Assembly (NCBI RefSeq): GCF_022968795.1 | Contig: NZ_JALJRB010000009.1 | Coordinates: 101,332-165,331, forward strand | Source: Desulfatitalea alkaliphila | GTDB taxonomy: Bacteria > Desulfobacterota > Desulfobacteria > Desulfobacterales > Desulfosarcinaceae | Direction: 5' to 3' | Length of the DNA: 64,000 nucleotides | Notes under the pieces: generated by a model | The model's database searches: none | Told to the model about the DNA's origin: nothing | Seen by the model: only the letters and a program-made list of their open reading frames with translations | Program-made: the position numbers and the translations under genes | In this document: positions 41,229-52,190 of the stretch, one piece after another | How positions within the stretch are numbered: position 1 is the first letter of the stretch | Layout: each line of letters opens with the position of its first letter

Positions 41229-41719
41229 CGGGATGCTTTCCTTTCGTCCACAAACGCCGCGGGCCGTTTGTTGGCGGTTTGTCGGTTCGCGATGTGCCGG
41301 ATCTTCGGTCCGAGGGGCGGTGTGGCTTAGCGAGTGCCCCGACCGAGTACCTTCTTGACTGCATAATACAGGTTGGTTGCGAATGCAAACGGGACAAAGG
41401 GATTCCTTGGGGATGTGCCAAGCCCCGGGACGCGCAACTACCGGTCATCAACGCCCCAATCTTTTCGGGCCGGCGGATGGGTAGCGCATTCGATTGTGGT
41501 GCGCGGGAAATCCTGTTCGGTATATATCGATGAAATTTTCAAACGGTGTTGACAGGTATTAAATAGTTCTGCTAATAGGAATTATTACTAATAAGATGCA
41601 TTGCACCGACGGAGCCGCCCAGACGCTCCCATCGCCGTGCAAACACGGGCTATCCAGCCCCCCGGCCTTTGAAAGCCGAACTCAGAAAGACAATCTTTCC
41701 ACGAAGGGAGACAGACAGT
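41229..41719. other. 491-nt divergent intergenic region between glutaredoxin and cooS
   Basis: No credible protein frame. The cooS promoter lies at 41549-41578. Just after it the sequence CTAATA appears twice, 15 nt apart (41572 and 41587), a possible regulator site. A TATTAT on the minus strand near 41363 may be the -10 of the glutaredoxin gene, but no -35 fits. Confidence 0.5.
41549..41578 (+). promoter_or_regulatory. Sigma70 promoter candidate of cooS
   Basis: Perfect TTGACA (41549-41554) followed after 18 nt by TAATAG (41573-41578), in an AT-rich stretch. Leader to the ATG about 135 nt. Confidence 0.6.
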
Positions 41720-43693
41720 ATGGACATCAAGAAAAAGAGTGACAAAGACAAAGAGATCCCGGTCCAGGATTTCACCACTTGCGATGCCACTCAACAAATG
41801 ATCACCAAGGGACGCCTCGACGGGGTGGACACCGCCTTCGACCGGGCGGCCAACATGAAGGCCTGTCCCATCGGCGCCGATTCGGCTTGCTGCAAACACT
41901 GTTTCATGGGGCCCTGCCGTTTGAACGCCAAGGATCCCTACGGCAAGGTGGGGGTCTGCGGTGCCACCATCGACACCATCATGGCCCGCAACTTCGCCCG
42001 CATGGTGGCCTCCGGTGCCGCCGCGCACACGGACCACGGCATGAGCATGCTCGATCTGTTCCGGGAAGTGGTCAACGGCAAAATCAAGGATTACAGCATC
42101 AAGGACACGCAGAAGCTGGAAGCCGTGGCCCAATCCATCGGTATCGAGACCGAAGGACGCAGTGCCAAGGAGATCGCCGTGGAGCTTTACGAGGCTCTGG
42201 AAAGCACCTACACTGCGGTGGAAGGCGAGATCCCCTTCGCCAAGCGGGTGCCGCCCAAGACCCTGGAGACCTGGCGCAAGCACGGCGTCGTGCCCCGCGG
42301 CGCCATGCGCGAAATCATGGAGATCATGCACCGCACCCACATGGGCGTGGACCAGGATTATACCAACATCACCAAGCAGTGCAGCCGTACGGCCCTGGCC
42401 GACGGCTGGGGCGGCTCCATGGTGGCCACGGAAATTTCCGACATCCTTTTCGGCACGCCTTCACCGGTGAGCATCGAGGTGAACATGGGGGTGCTCAAGG
42501 AGGACCAGGTCAACATCATCATCCACGGCCATGAGCCCAACCTGTTCGAATCGATGATCGAGTCGGTAAACGAGCCCACCTTCATCGAAGCGGCCAAGGC
42601 CGCCGGCGCCAAGGGGATCAACCTGGCCGGCATGTGCTGCTCCGGGGCCGAGGTGCTGGTGCGCCACGGCATTCCCCACGCGGGCAACTTCATGTCCACC
42701 GAAGCGGTCCTGATCACCGGCGCCGTGGATATCATGGCGGTGGACGTGCAGTGCATCAAGCAGGGTTTGGTCAAGGTGGCCGAATGCTATGGCACGCCGC
42801 TGATCACCACCAATCCCCGCTGCCGCATCGAAGGGGCCACCCACATCGAATTCAACGACCACGAGCCCAAGAAATCCACCGATGAGATCGTGATCAAGGC
42901 CATCTCCCGGTTCAAGAACCGCAAGGCCAAGGTGCAGATTCCGCAAAACGTCAATATCGGCGTGCACGGTTTCTCCCACGAATACATCAACTACATGCTC
43001 GGCGGTTCCTTCCGCGGCTCCTATCGGCCTTTGAACGACAACATCATCAACGGCCGCATCCGGGGCGTGGCCGGCGTAGTCGGCTGCACCAATCCGCGCG
43101 TCAAGCAGGACCATGTGCACATCGAGCTGGTCAAGGAGCTGATCAAAAACGACGTTTTGGTGCTCCAGACCGGTTGTTCCCAGATCGCCCTGGCCAAAGC
43201 GGGCCTGACCACGCCGGAAGCCGCCCACCTGGCCGGCCCCGGCCTCAGGGAGGTGTGTGAAACCGTCGGCATGCCGCCGGTGCTGGGCCTCGGCTCCTGC
43301 GTCGACAACAGCCGTATCCTGATTGCCGCCAGCGAGATGGTGCGTATTGGTGGCCTGGGCGACAGCATCGCCGATCTGCCGGTGGCCGGCTGCGCGCCGG
43401 AGTACATGAGTGAAAAGGCCATTAGCATCGGGCACTATTTTGTCGCCTCGGGGGTCTACACCGTGTTCGGCGTCACCTTCCCCATCGTGCAGGGGACCAG
43501 GTTCCACAAACATTTGTTCGAGGAGCTGGAAACCATGGGCTTCGGCAAGTGGGGTTTCGCCATTGAGCCCCAGGAGATCGCCCGCCTGATGATCAATCAC
43601 ATCGACAAGAAGCGCCAGGCCCTGGGTCTGGACAAGGGCCGCGAGCGGGTTCTGGTGGACATGCAGGACCGCCGGGCCATCGACGCCGCCTAG
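41720..43693 (+). CDS. cooS: Anaerobic carbon monoxide dehydrogenase catalytic subunit CooS
   Basis: A 657-residue Ni-Fe enzyme interconverting CO and CO2. The N-terminal Cys region (ACPIGADSACCKHCFMGPCRL and VGVCGAT) holds the D- and B-clusters. Cluster C ligands are in NMCCSGAE-like GMCCSGAEVLVRHG, VVGCTNPR, LQTGCSQIALA and VAGCAPEYMSEKA. All expected Cys/His ligands appear to be present. The ATG at 41720 follows GGGAG. No acs, cooF or cooC gene is adjacent, so this is a monofunctional form. Its electron acceptor may be a ferredoxin elsewhere. In this cell it may feed the Wood-Ljungdahl pathway or use CO. Confidence 0.95.
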   Translation: MDIKKKSDKDKEIPVQDFTTCDATQQMITKGRLDGVDTAFDRAANMKACPIGADSACCKHCFMGPCRLNAKDPYGKVGVCGATIDTIMARNFARMVASGAAAHTDHGMSMLDLFREVVNGKIKDYSIKDTQKLEAVAQSIGIETEGRSAKEIAVELYEALESTYTAVEGEIPFAKRVPPKTLETWRKHGVVPRGAMREIMEIMHRTHMGVDQDYTNITKQCSRTALADGWGGSMVATEISDILFGTPSPVSIEVNMGVLKEDQVNIIIHGHEPNLFESMIESVNEPTFIEAAKAAGAKGINLAGMCCSGAEVLVRHGIPHAGNFMSTEAVLITGAVDIMAVDVQCIKQGLVKVAECYGTPLITTNPRCRIEGATHIEFNDHEPKKSTDEIVIKAISRFKNRKAKVQIPQNVNIGVHGFSHEYINYMLGGSFRGSYRPLNDNIINGRIRGVAGVVGCTNPRVKQDHVHIELVKELIKNDVLVLQTGCSQIALAKAGLTTPEAAHLAGPGLREVCETVGMPPVLGLGSCVDNSRILIAASEMVRIGGLGDSIADLPVAGCAPEYMSEKAISIGHYFVASGVYTVFGVTFPIVQGTRFHKHLFEELETMGFGKWGFAIEPQEIARLMINHIDKKRQALGLDKGRERVLVDMQDRRAIDAA

Positions 43694-43714
43694 TCGCCGG
43701 CGGTTTCCGGCAAC

Positions 43715-43755
43715 AACACGAAACGCCCCCCGCTTTGCGGGGGGCGTTTCGTGTT
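43715..43755. terminator. Long GC-rich terminator between cooS and the SMR gene
   Basis: A 19-bp perfect stem starting AACACGAAACG, with six C paired to six G, closes a 3-nt loop TTT and is followed by TTATTG on the plus strand. It terminates cooS and, in reverse, the convergent exporter gene at 43772. Confidence 0.9.
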
Positions 43756-43771
43756 TATTGTGTTTGTTGGG

Positions 43772-44113
43772 TTATCGAAGCGGCGGCGGATCGCCGGCGA
43801 GCAGGTGCAGGCCGACGATGCCCACGACGATCAACGCCAGACAGCCGATGCGCAGCGCCGTTTTCGGTTCGCCGAGAAACAGCATGCCCGCTACGGCGAC
43901 CCCCACGGCGCCGATGCCCGTCCAGACGGCATAGGCGGTGCCGATGGGGATCCATTGCATGGCCCGGGACAGCAGCCACAAGCTGATGGCCATGGCGGCG
44001 GCCGTCCACAGCGAGGGCCACAACCGTGTGAAACCTTGGGTGTATTTCAGACCCAAGGCCCAGCCGCACTCGAACATGCCGGCCACCACCAGGCACCACC
44101 AGGCACCTTGCAT
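43772..44113 (-). CDS. Small multidrug resistance family exporter (SugE/Gdx type)
   Basis: A 113-residue four-helix transporter. The N-terminal helix has the membrane Glu ([22 protein letters not shown]). The motif [13 protein letters not shown] resembles SugE/Gdx guanidinium exporters more than EmrE. The start at ATG 44113 is chosen because GGAGA is 7 nt upstream; an upstream ATG at 44128 is also in frame. I looked for a guanidine riboswitch in the upstream region and found none. It overlaps nothing and is divergent from the gene at 44232. Confidence 0.9.
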   Translation of the reverse strand: MQGAWWCLVVAGMFECGWALGLKYTQGFTRLWPSLWTAAAMAISLWLLSRAMQWIPIGTAYAVWTGIGAVGVAVAGMLFLGEPKTALRIGCLALIVVGIVGLHLLAGDPPPLR

Positions 44114-44231
44114 ATCGTTGTCTCCCATTTTTGACTTGTCTTAAGATTGGACCATGGGTATGTTGACCCTTTGTCCGCCCGGAGCGGCATCCGGAGGACC
44201 CGCTGTAATCCATGCAAGGAGTCGAGGGGCC

Positions 44232-45272
44232 GTGACACCGAGATTGAGCAGTGCCGCCGAAGCGAACGCCATTTCCATCAACTTGCCCGCACTGGCGGGG
44301 CTTATCAGGGACACCCAACTGCCCCAAGGGGCCATTCCCTGGTTTCCGGGACACAAGACCGATCCATGGGATCACGTGGAATCGGCCATGGGGTTGACCA
44401 TCGGCGGCCACATGGATCGCGCCCGCTTGGCCTACACCTGGCTCGCGGAGCAACAACTGGCCGACGGCAGCTGGTATGCCGCCTATGTGGACGGCCAACC
44501 CACCGATCGCACCCGTGAAACCAACCATGCCGGCTATATCGCCGTGGGCCTCTACCACTACTTTCTGGTCACCGGCGACATGGCCTTCGTAAAGCGGCTG
44601 TGGCCCACCGTGGAAAGGGCCGTTGCCTTCGTGCTGCACCACCAGTCACCGACGGGGGAAATCTTCTGGGCCGTCAGCCCCCGGGGCCGAGTGGACCGCA
44701 TGGCCCTGATCACCGGTTGCAGCTCCATTCTTTTCAGCCTGAAGTGCGCCTTGGCCCTGGCGCGGCTACTGGGCCACGCGCAGCCTAAATGGCGGTCGGC
44801 CCTGGCAGAGCTGCACGCCTGTTTACTGCATAAACCCCACCGGTTCAATACCACCAAGGCTCGTTTTTCAATGGACTGGTTCTATCCCGTCTTGTGCGGC
44901 GCGCTCACCGGGGACGCCGCCCGGGCGCGGATCGATCAGCACTGGAAGAAGTTCGTCATCCAGGACAAGGGGGCCCGCTGCGTCTCCGACCGCCCCTGGG
45001 TGACCATCGCCGAAACCTGCGAGCTGATTCTCGCCCTGGCGGCCATGGGCAATCGGCAGCAGGCGGCCATCCTGTTTCGCTGGATCTGCGACCACACCTT
45101 CGAGGACGACACCTTGTGGTGCGGCTTCACCGTGCCCGACATGGTGGTTTGGCCCGAGGAGAAGCACACCTGGACCAATGCCGTGGCGCTGATGGCCGCC
45201 GATGCGCTGTTTCATCTGACACCCGGCGGCAACCTGTTCGCCCACGCCCATTGGCAGGCCATGGACATTTAG
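44232..45272 (+). CDS. Six-hairpin glycosidase-like protein
   Basis: A 346-residue protein of (alpha/alpha)6 toroid character. Repeated helical segments contain QGAIPWFPGHKTDPWDHVESAMGL, ADGSWYAAYVDG, TNHAGYIAVGLYHYFLVTGD and AETCELILALAAMG. This pattern fits glucoamylase/GH15-like or prenyltransferase/phenyltransferase-annotated proteins of the six-hairpin superfamily. Acid residues such as those in KTDPWDHVE may be catalytic. The GTG at 44232 is preferred (AAGGAG 10 nt upstream); an ATG at 44154 is in frame but lacks a ribosome binding site. The next gene is an acyltransferase 5 nt downstream, and an MFS transporter follows on the other strand. Confidence 0.6.
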   Translation: MTPRLSSAAEANAISINLPALAGLIRDTQLPQGAIPWFPGHKTDPWDHVESAMGLTIGGHMDRARLAYTWLAEQQLADGSWYAAYVDGQPTDRTRETNHAGYIAVGLYHYFLVTGDMAFVKRLWPTVERAVAFVLHHQSPTGEIFWAVSPRGRVDRMALITGCSSILFSLKCALALARLLGHAQPKWRSALAELHACLLHKPHRFNTTKARFSMDWFYPVLCGALTGDAARARIDQHWKKFVIQDKGARCVSDRPWVTIAETCELILALAAMGNRQQAAILFRWICDHTFEDDTLWCGFTVPDMVVWPEEKHTWTNAVALMAADALFHLTPGGNLFAHAHWQAMDI

Positions 45273-45277
45273 ACCGC

Positions 45278-45997
45278 GTGCGCAAAGATTATCGGCCATA
45301 CGCCATCAAAAAAGGGTGGCTCAAGTTCCAGAAGTTCTACACCCGTCATTTTCTCGCTCCCCAGCTTCAATCCCTGGGCAAGGGATTCCTCTTTCTGGGG
45401 CCCTGGCACGTGCAACTGTTCGGAGGCCCCATCACCATCGGCGATTATGCCACGGTGATCGCCACATCGGACAAGAAGGTGCGGCTCTCGGTCTGGCCGG
45501 AAACGCCGGGTCAGGGCGCCATCCGCATCGGCGACTACACCTTGGTTTGCCCCGGCGTGCGCATCAGCGCCGCCGAAAGCATCGTCATCGAAGACAATTG
45601 CATGCTGGCCAACGGCGTTTATGTGACCGACAGTGACTGGCACGGGATCTATGACCGCGTATCCATGGGCCGCGCCCAACCCGTCCACCTGGAAAAAAAT
45701 GTCTGGGTGGGCGACAGCGCCATCATTTGCAAAGGGGTCACCATTGGCGAAAACAGCATCGTCGGCGCCGGCGCCATCGTGGTGGATGACATCCCGGCCA
45801 ATTGCGTGGCCGTCGGCAATCCGGCCCGGGTGGTCAAGCAGCTCGATCCCAAGGAGACCTTCACCACCCGCGCCCATTGGTATGCCGATCCCCAGCGCCT
45901 GGCCCGGGAGTTCGTCCGCTGGGAGCAAGCCGTGCTCAAGGGCAACACTTTTTTCGGTTGGCTGCGCCACAGCCTGTTTCCCCGGCGAGACGGCTGA
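45278..45997 (+). CDS. Hexapeptide-repeat (left-handed beta-helix) acyltransferase
   Basis: A 239-residue protein with imperfect hexapeptide repeats from about residue 50: GGPITIGDYATVIATS, IRIGDYTLVCPGVRISAAESIVIEDN, then VWVGDSAIICKGVTIGENSIVGAGAIVVDD and the end cap VAVGNPARVVKQ. This marks an O-acyltransferase of the LacA/WbbJ/maltose acetyltransferase class. The substrate is probably a sugar of a surface polysaccharide. GTG start, only 5 nt after the glycosidase-like gene, so the two are an operon. Confidence 0.85.
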   Translation: MRKDYRPYAIKKGWLKFQKFYTRHFLAPQLQSLGKGFLFLGPWHVQLFGGPITIGDYATVIATSDKKVRLSVWPETPGQGAIRIGDYTLVCPGVRISAAESIVIEDNCMLANGVYVTDSDWHGIYDRVSMGRAQPVHLEKNVWVGDSAIICKGVTIGENSIVGAGAIVVDDIPANCVAVGNPARVVKQLDPKETFTTRAHWYADPQRLAREFVRWEQAVLKGNTFFGWLRHSLFPRRDG

Positions 45998-46012
45998 TCG
46001 GGTCCGGCGCCG

Positions 46013-47167
46013 TCAATGGGTCGCCTCGTTCTGCTGCAACCGGGAATAGGCCGCGAACACGGCGCCGCCGACCAGGGCCACCGCCGCGCTGATGGCGAAC
46101 AGTCCTTGCGCGCCGATGTACTCGTGCAGCGCGCCGCTGAGGAAGAATCCCGCCATAAGCCCCAATCCGTAAGTGACCGCATTGTTGGCCGCCTGGCCCA
46201 CCGTTTTGGCTTCGGGCGGCGCCAGGGCGTCGATGTACAGGATGCTGGCCATGTGAAAGGTGCCGTAAGTGATGGCGTGGGTGGCCTGAAGGGCGATCAG
46301 GGCGGCGGCCGATTCGGCGCCCCAGAGCCCCGCCCAGCGCAGGACGGCCACGGCAAAGGAGACGATCAGCACCGATTCATAGCGAAAGCGCTGGAAAAGC
46401 CGCTCCGAGAACACCATGGCGCTGATTTCGGCGGCCACGGCCACGGCCCAGCAGATGCCGATGAAAAAGCTGTCGTAGCCCAGGGTGGCCAGGTGGATGG
46501 AAAAGAAGGTGTAGTAAGCACCATGGCTCAGCAGCATCAGGAAAGCGCAGAACAGAAAGAGGATCACCCGCGGTGTGAGCAAGGCCCGCCAACTGCCGGG
46601 GCTCCGCGTTTCGCGCCGGCCGCCGCGGGGAAATCCGAGGGCCACCGCCATTTGCAGCCAGGATCCCGCCAGAATCAGGCTCAGGATGATCCGCACGCCG
46701 TAGGCATCGATGGCCCGGCCCAGGGTCAGCACCACCAGGATGAAGGCCAGGGAGCCCCAGGCGCGCATGCGCCCGTAGCGTTTCTTGTCCCGGCCCAGGG
46801 CCGCCATGGCGAAGGCTTCCAAAAAGGCGATCAGCGGCGCGTAAAAGATGCCGTGGACAATGGTGATGGCCAGCATCCACCAAAAGTCGGCGGTCAACAG
46901 GAACAGGGCCCAGAGGGCCGCGGCCAAGAAGTTGCACAGCAGGTAGATGGAGCGCCGCGCCTGAAACCGGTCGGCCAGGAAACTCCAGAAGAGGGAGAAC
47001 AGAACCAGCACCACCGATCGCGCAGCGGAGAGGGCGCCGATTTGCCAGCCGCTGAAACCGATCTCGTAGCAGTAGAGATTGAAAAAGGGCAGGTGCATGC
47101 CCATCACGCCGAAGTACAGAAAATACTGGGCGCCGAGAATGCCCCGATGGCGGGTGCCGGCGGTCAT
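46013..47167 (-). CDS. Major facilitator superfamily transporter (MFS_1-like)
   Basis: A 384-residue transporter with 12 hydrophobic segments. The first reads GILGAQYFLYFGVMGMHLPFFNLY, typical of the MFS_1_like/3-phenylpropionate-type branch. The loop DRFQARR after helix 2 is the usual motif A. The substrate is unknown. The ATG at 47167 is preferred over an upstream TTG (47209); neither has a clear ribosome binding site. It is convergent with the acyltransferase gene, 15 nt away. Confidence 0.85.
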   Translation of the reverse strand: MTAGTRHRGILGAQYFLYFGVMGMHLPFFNLYCYEIGFSGWQIGALSAARSVVLVLFSLFWSFLADRFQARRSIYLLCNFLAAALWALFLLTADFWWMLAITIVHGIFYAPLIAFLEAFAMAALGRDKKRYGRMRAWGSLAFILVVLTLGRAIDAYGVRIILSLILAGSWLQMAVALGFPRGGRRETRSPGSWRALLTPRVILFLFCAFLMLLSHGAYYTFFSIHLATLGYDSFFIGICWAVAVAAEISAMVFSERLFQRFRYESVLIVSFAVAVLRWAGLWGAESAAALIALQATHAITYGTFHMASILYIDALAPPEAKTVGQAANNAVTYGLGLMAGFFLSGALHEYIGAQGLFAISAAVALVGGAVFAAYSRLQQNEATH

Positions 47168-47262
47168 GGGCGCACCATAGGCAAAATCATCCCAAAGCGC
47201 AACCGGCAACCGGTTGCGCCCTGGTGCGAATTATCCGATCCGGGGCCGTCCATCGAACCGTA

Positions 47263-47712
47263 TCAGTCGATGTTGACCGTTATTTTCCTGGGCTTCTCTT
47301 CTTCCGGATGAGGAATCAGCACGCTGAGCACGCCGTGCTTGAAAGTGGCCTTGATCGCTTCGGGGGCGATCGCGGTATGCAACGTGAAGGCGCGCTGAAA
47401 GGTGCCGCAGGTGCGTTCCCGACGATAGAAACGATCTTCGCGCACATCGCTCTGAACAGGCCGGGTGCCGTAGATGCTCAACAGGTTGTTTTTCACCTCG
47501 ATGGCGACGTCCTCTTTGCTGACGCCCGGCAGATCCATCTGGATCACCATGCCTTCGTCGCTTTCGAAGATGTCCACCGCCGGTCGCCAGGCGCAGGCGG
47601 CAAGATCCTCGTCATCCAGGGCGGAACGGGGAAAGGCATCTTCGAACAGCCGGTTGATGCGGCCTTGCAGGGTCGCGATGTTTTTAAACGGGTCCCATTT
47701 GACCACCGACAT
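47263..47712 (-). CDS. Hsp20/alpha-crystallin small heat shock protein (copy 2)
   Basis: A 149-residue small heat shock protein starting MSVVKWDPFKNIATLQGRINRLF. The alpha-crystallin domain contains PAVDIFESDEGMVIQMDLPGV and RAFTLHTAIAPEAIKATFKHGVLSVLIP, ending ITVNID. Start ATG 47712 has CAAGGAGG upstream. It is divergent from copy 3 at 47940 and has its own promoter. Confidence 0.94.
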   Translation of the reverse strand: MSVVKWDPFKNIATLQGRINRLFEDAFPRSALDDEDLAACAWRPAVDIFESDEGMVIQMDLPGVSKEDVAIEVKNNLLSIYGTRPVQSDVREDRFYRRERTCGTFQRAFTLHTAIAPEAIKATFKHGVLSVLIPHPEEEKPRKITVNID

Positions 47713-47759
47713 GCTTGCACCTCCTTGAACGGCCGGATAAGGGTTTGATTCAAAGGCCG

Positions 47760-47787
47760 AAATTAATCACCCGTGCCCACCTGTCAA
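47760..47787 (-). promoter_or_regulatory. Sigma70 promoter of hsp20 copy 2
   Basis: Perfect TTGACA (47787-47782) and TAATTT (47765-47760) with a 16-nt spacer on the minus strand. It points to the gene starting at 47712. It lies back to back with the plus-strand promoter at 47791, so the two may be regulated together. Confidence 0.65.
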
Positions 47788-47790
47788 CCC

Positions 47791-47819
47791 TTTACAAAGA
47801 GGGGGGGCGATGCTATTTT
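47791..47819 (+). promoter_or_regulatory. Sigma70 promoter of hsp20 copy 3 and lon
   Basis: TTTACA (47791-47796) and TATTTT (47814-47819) with a 17-nt spacer. The spacer holds a run of seven G. The transcript would start near 47826 and lead to the gene at 47940. No sigma32 consensus or CIRCE element is visible. Confidence 0.5.
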
Positions 47820-47939
47820 AGCCGCACTCTGGCGCAAGATACGCCTATTCAAGCCCCCGGGGCCGGTTGCCCCGCTCCAGCCTTGAACCACACCGGCTGT
47901 GCGGCGGGGGCGACACCCTTCAACGAGCAGGAGTCGCCC

Positions 47940-48392
47940 ATGGACTATATCAAGATTCGATTTGGTGATGAATTCGATCGCTTCGGCACACGACTGGAGC
48001 GGACGTTGCAGGACATCTTTCGTCCCCGCCCGGTCAACCCCATGTTCGCCTGCAAGGATTGTGGATGGGTGCCGCAGATGGACATCTACGAAACCCAGAA
48101 AGAGGTGTTCATCTGGGCGGAGTTGGCCGGGGTCGAAAAAGAACACCTGGAGATCGAGGTCAACAGCAAGGCGATTCGCATCCACGGTGTGCGCAAGGAG
48201 TTGCCCAAGCCCGCCGAAGGGGCTTACCGCCTGGCCGAGATCCGCTACGGACGATTCGAGCGGGTGATCTATCTGCCCACGGCCATCGACCCTGAAGTGG
48301 TGTCCACCAACTTTGTCAACGGGTTTTTGTCCATCCGCATGGTCAAGGCGCCGCCTCAAAAGACCCACAAGGTCGCCATCGCCGACGGATGA
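47940..48392 (+). CDS. Hsp20-family protein with N-terminal CxxC (copy 3)
   Basis: A 150-residue small heat shock protein. It has an N-terminal arm with CKDC (C38, C41), then the alpha-crystallin domain (QMDIYETQKEVFIWAELAGV to VIYLPTAIDPEVVSTNFVNGFLSIRM). The CxxC pair is unusual for Hsp20 and could bind metal or form a redox switch. The start is ATG 47940 (AGGAG 6 nt upstream); the longer frame is not family-like. It is 102 nt upstream of lon and in the same direction, suggesting cooperation of holdase and protease. Confidence 0.88.
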   Translation: MDYIKIRFGDEFDRFGTRLERTLQDIFRPRPVNPMFACKDCGWVPQMDIYETQKEVFIWAELAGVEKEHLEIEVNSKAIRIHGVRKELPKPAEGAYRLAEIRYGRFERVIYLPTAIDPEVVSTNFVNGFLSIRMVKAPPQKTHKVAIADG

Positions 48393-48494
48393 TCGGTGTC
48401 GACTCCGGGTTCGGCGCCGGCTGATCGGATCCCGGCGAGAGGAGCTGACCCTATGGAAGCACGCAAGCCCCCAAACGGCCGTAAGGAGGTCTTC

Positions 48495-50843
<2,349 letters not shown>

Positions 50844-50850
50844 GGGCGGG

Positions 50851-51609
50851 ATGAAAGCGTTCGACGGATTGAAGTGCGGACTGCTGCTGGTGCTGTTGGG
50901 ATTCGTGGTGCAGGCCTGCTCGGTGCTGCCGCCGCCAGCCCCCGCACCCGTGCCCACCGAACCCGGCAAACCACGGCCCTATCGGGTGTTCGGGGTGTGG
51001 TACCACCCCATGGCCGATGCCCGCGGCTATGAAGAGGAGGGGGTGGCCTCCTGGTATGGCGAGGATTTTCACGGCCTCAAGACCTCCAGCGGTGAAATCT
51101 ACGACATGCATGCCATGACCGCCGCCCACAAGACCCTGCCCCTGGGCACCTTCGTGCGGGTGCAAAACCTGACCAACAACCGCACCGTGGACCTGCGCAT
51201 CAATGATCGCGGCCCCTTTGCCAAGGGGCGCATCATCGATCTTTCCTATGCCGCGGCCAAGGCCCTGGATGTGGTGCGGCCCGGCACGGCACCGGTGCGG
51301 GTGGTGGCCCTGGGGGTGCCGCTGGATGGGCAGCGCGTGGCACAAACCCAGGAGTACATGCCCCTGGACTACTACCACGGCAACTTCACTTTCCAGGTGG
51401 GGGCCTTCAGCGAGCGGGCCAATGCAGAGCGGTATGTGGCGACCCTCTCCCAAACCTACGACAATGTGCACATGAGCCCCTTCCACGACGGCGAACGCAC
51501 CTTTTACCGGGTGCGCCTGGGGCTGAAAACCGATCTGGAGGAGGCCGAAGCCTTCGAGGCCCATCTGAAGGCCAACGGCTTTCCCGGAGCCATCATCGTG
51601 GCGGAATGA
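50851..51609 (+). CDS. rlpA: RlpA-type septal lipoprotein with SPOR domain
   Basis: A 252-residue lipoprotein. Signal with lipobox VQAC (Cys near 23), a Pro-rich linker, a double-psi beta-barrel ([48 protein letters not shown] with the catalytic-type Asp/His) and a C-terminal SPOR domain ([17 protein letters not shown]). RlpA enzymes cleave naked glycan strands of peptidoglycan at the septum or interact with it. Start ATG 50851; a frame beginning at 50830 inside lon is also open. Confidence 0.92.
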   Translation: MKAFDGLKCGLLLVLLGFVVQACSVLPPPAPAPVPTEPGKPRPYRVFGVWYHPMADARGYEEEGVASWYGEDFHGLKTSSGEIYDMHAMTAAHKTLPLGTFVRVQNLTNNRTVDLRINDRGPFAKGRIIDLSYAAAKALDVVRPGTAPVRVVALGVPLDGQRVAQTQEYMPLDYYHGNFTFQVGAFSERANAERYVATLSQTYDNVHMSPFHDGERTFYRVRLGLKTDLEEAEAFEAHLKANGFPGAIIVAE

Positions 51610-52181
51610 AACGCTGCGAAGCGATCTTCCTGGACCGGGACGGGGTGATCAACCACGACTCTCCCGACTACATTAAAAGCTGGGCCGAATTCCGATTCCT
51701 GCCCGGCAGCCTGGAGGCCATCGCCTTGCTGACCCGCGGCGGCTTTCCCTTGATCGTGATCACCAACCAATCCATCATCCAGCGCGGCATGGTGCCACTG
51801 GAAGTGCTGCTAGAGCTGCATCGCCGCATGCGCAACGCCGTGGCGGCCGCCGGCGGGCGCATCGTGGACATATTCTTTTGTCCCCACCGTCCGGATCAAG
51901 GGTGCGACTGCCGCAAACCGGCCCCGGGATTGATCCGGCAGGCCGCCCGCCGCCACGGCCTGGATCCGGGCCGCACGGTGATGATCGGCGACAGCGCCAA
52001 GGATATTCTCTGCGGCCGCAATGCCGGCTGCGGCAAGACGATTCTGGTGCGCACCGGCAACGGTCCGGCCGCGGAACGGGAGCTGGCGGATGCCGACATC
52101 CGGCCCGATGCCGTGGTCGACGACCTGTCGGCCGCCGCCCACCTGTTATTGGCCGAGTTCCGCCGGCCGGACACTGCATAG
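51606..52181 (+). CDS. gmhB: D-glycero-beta-D-manno-heptose 1,7-bisphosphate 7-phosphatase
   Basis: A 191-residue HAD phosphatase with the nucleophile motif FLDRDGVIN, ITNQS, the zinc loop CPHRPDQGCDCRKPAPG and the final MIGDSAKDI. The zinc loop distinguishes GmhB from other HAD enzymes. It provides heptose for the LPS inner core, matching lpxC. It overlaps rlpA by 4 nt (ATGA). Confidence 0.93.
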   Translation: MKRCEAIFLDRDGVINHDSPDYIKSWAEFRFLPGSLEAIALLTRGGFPLIVITNQSIIQRGMVPLEVLLELHRRMRNAVAAAGGRIVDIFFCPHRPDQGCDCRKPAPGLIRQAARRHGLDPGRTVMIGDSAKDILCGRNAGCGKTILVRTGNGPAAERELADADIRPDAVVDDLSAAAHLLLAEFRRPDTA

Positions 52182-52190
52182 CCGAACCGC

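Noticed and set aside
44114..44231. Guanidine riboswitch upstream of the SugE/Gdx-type exporter
   Set aside because: No tandem ACGR-loop hairpins and no guanidine-I core are visible in the minus-strand leader.
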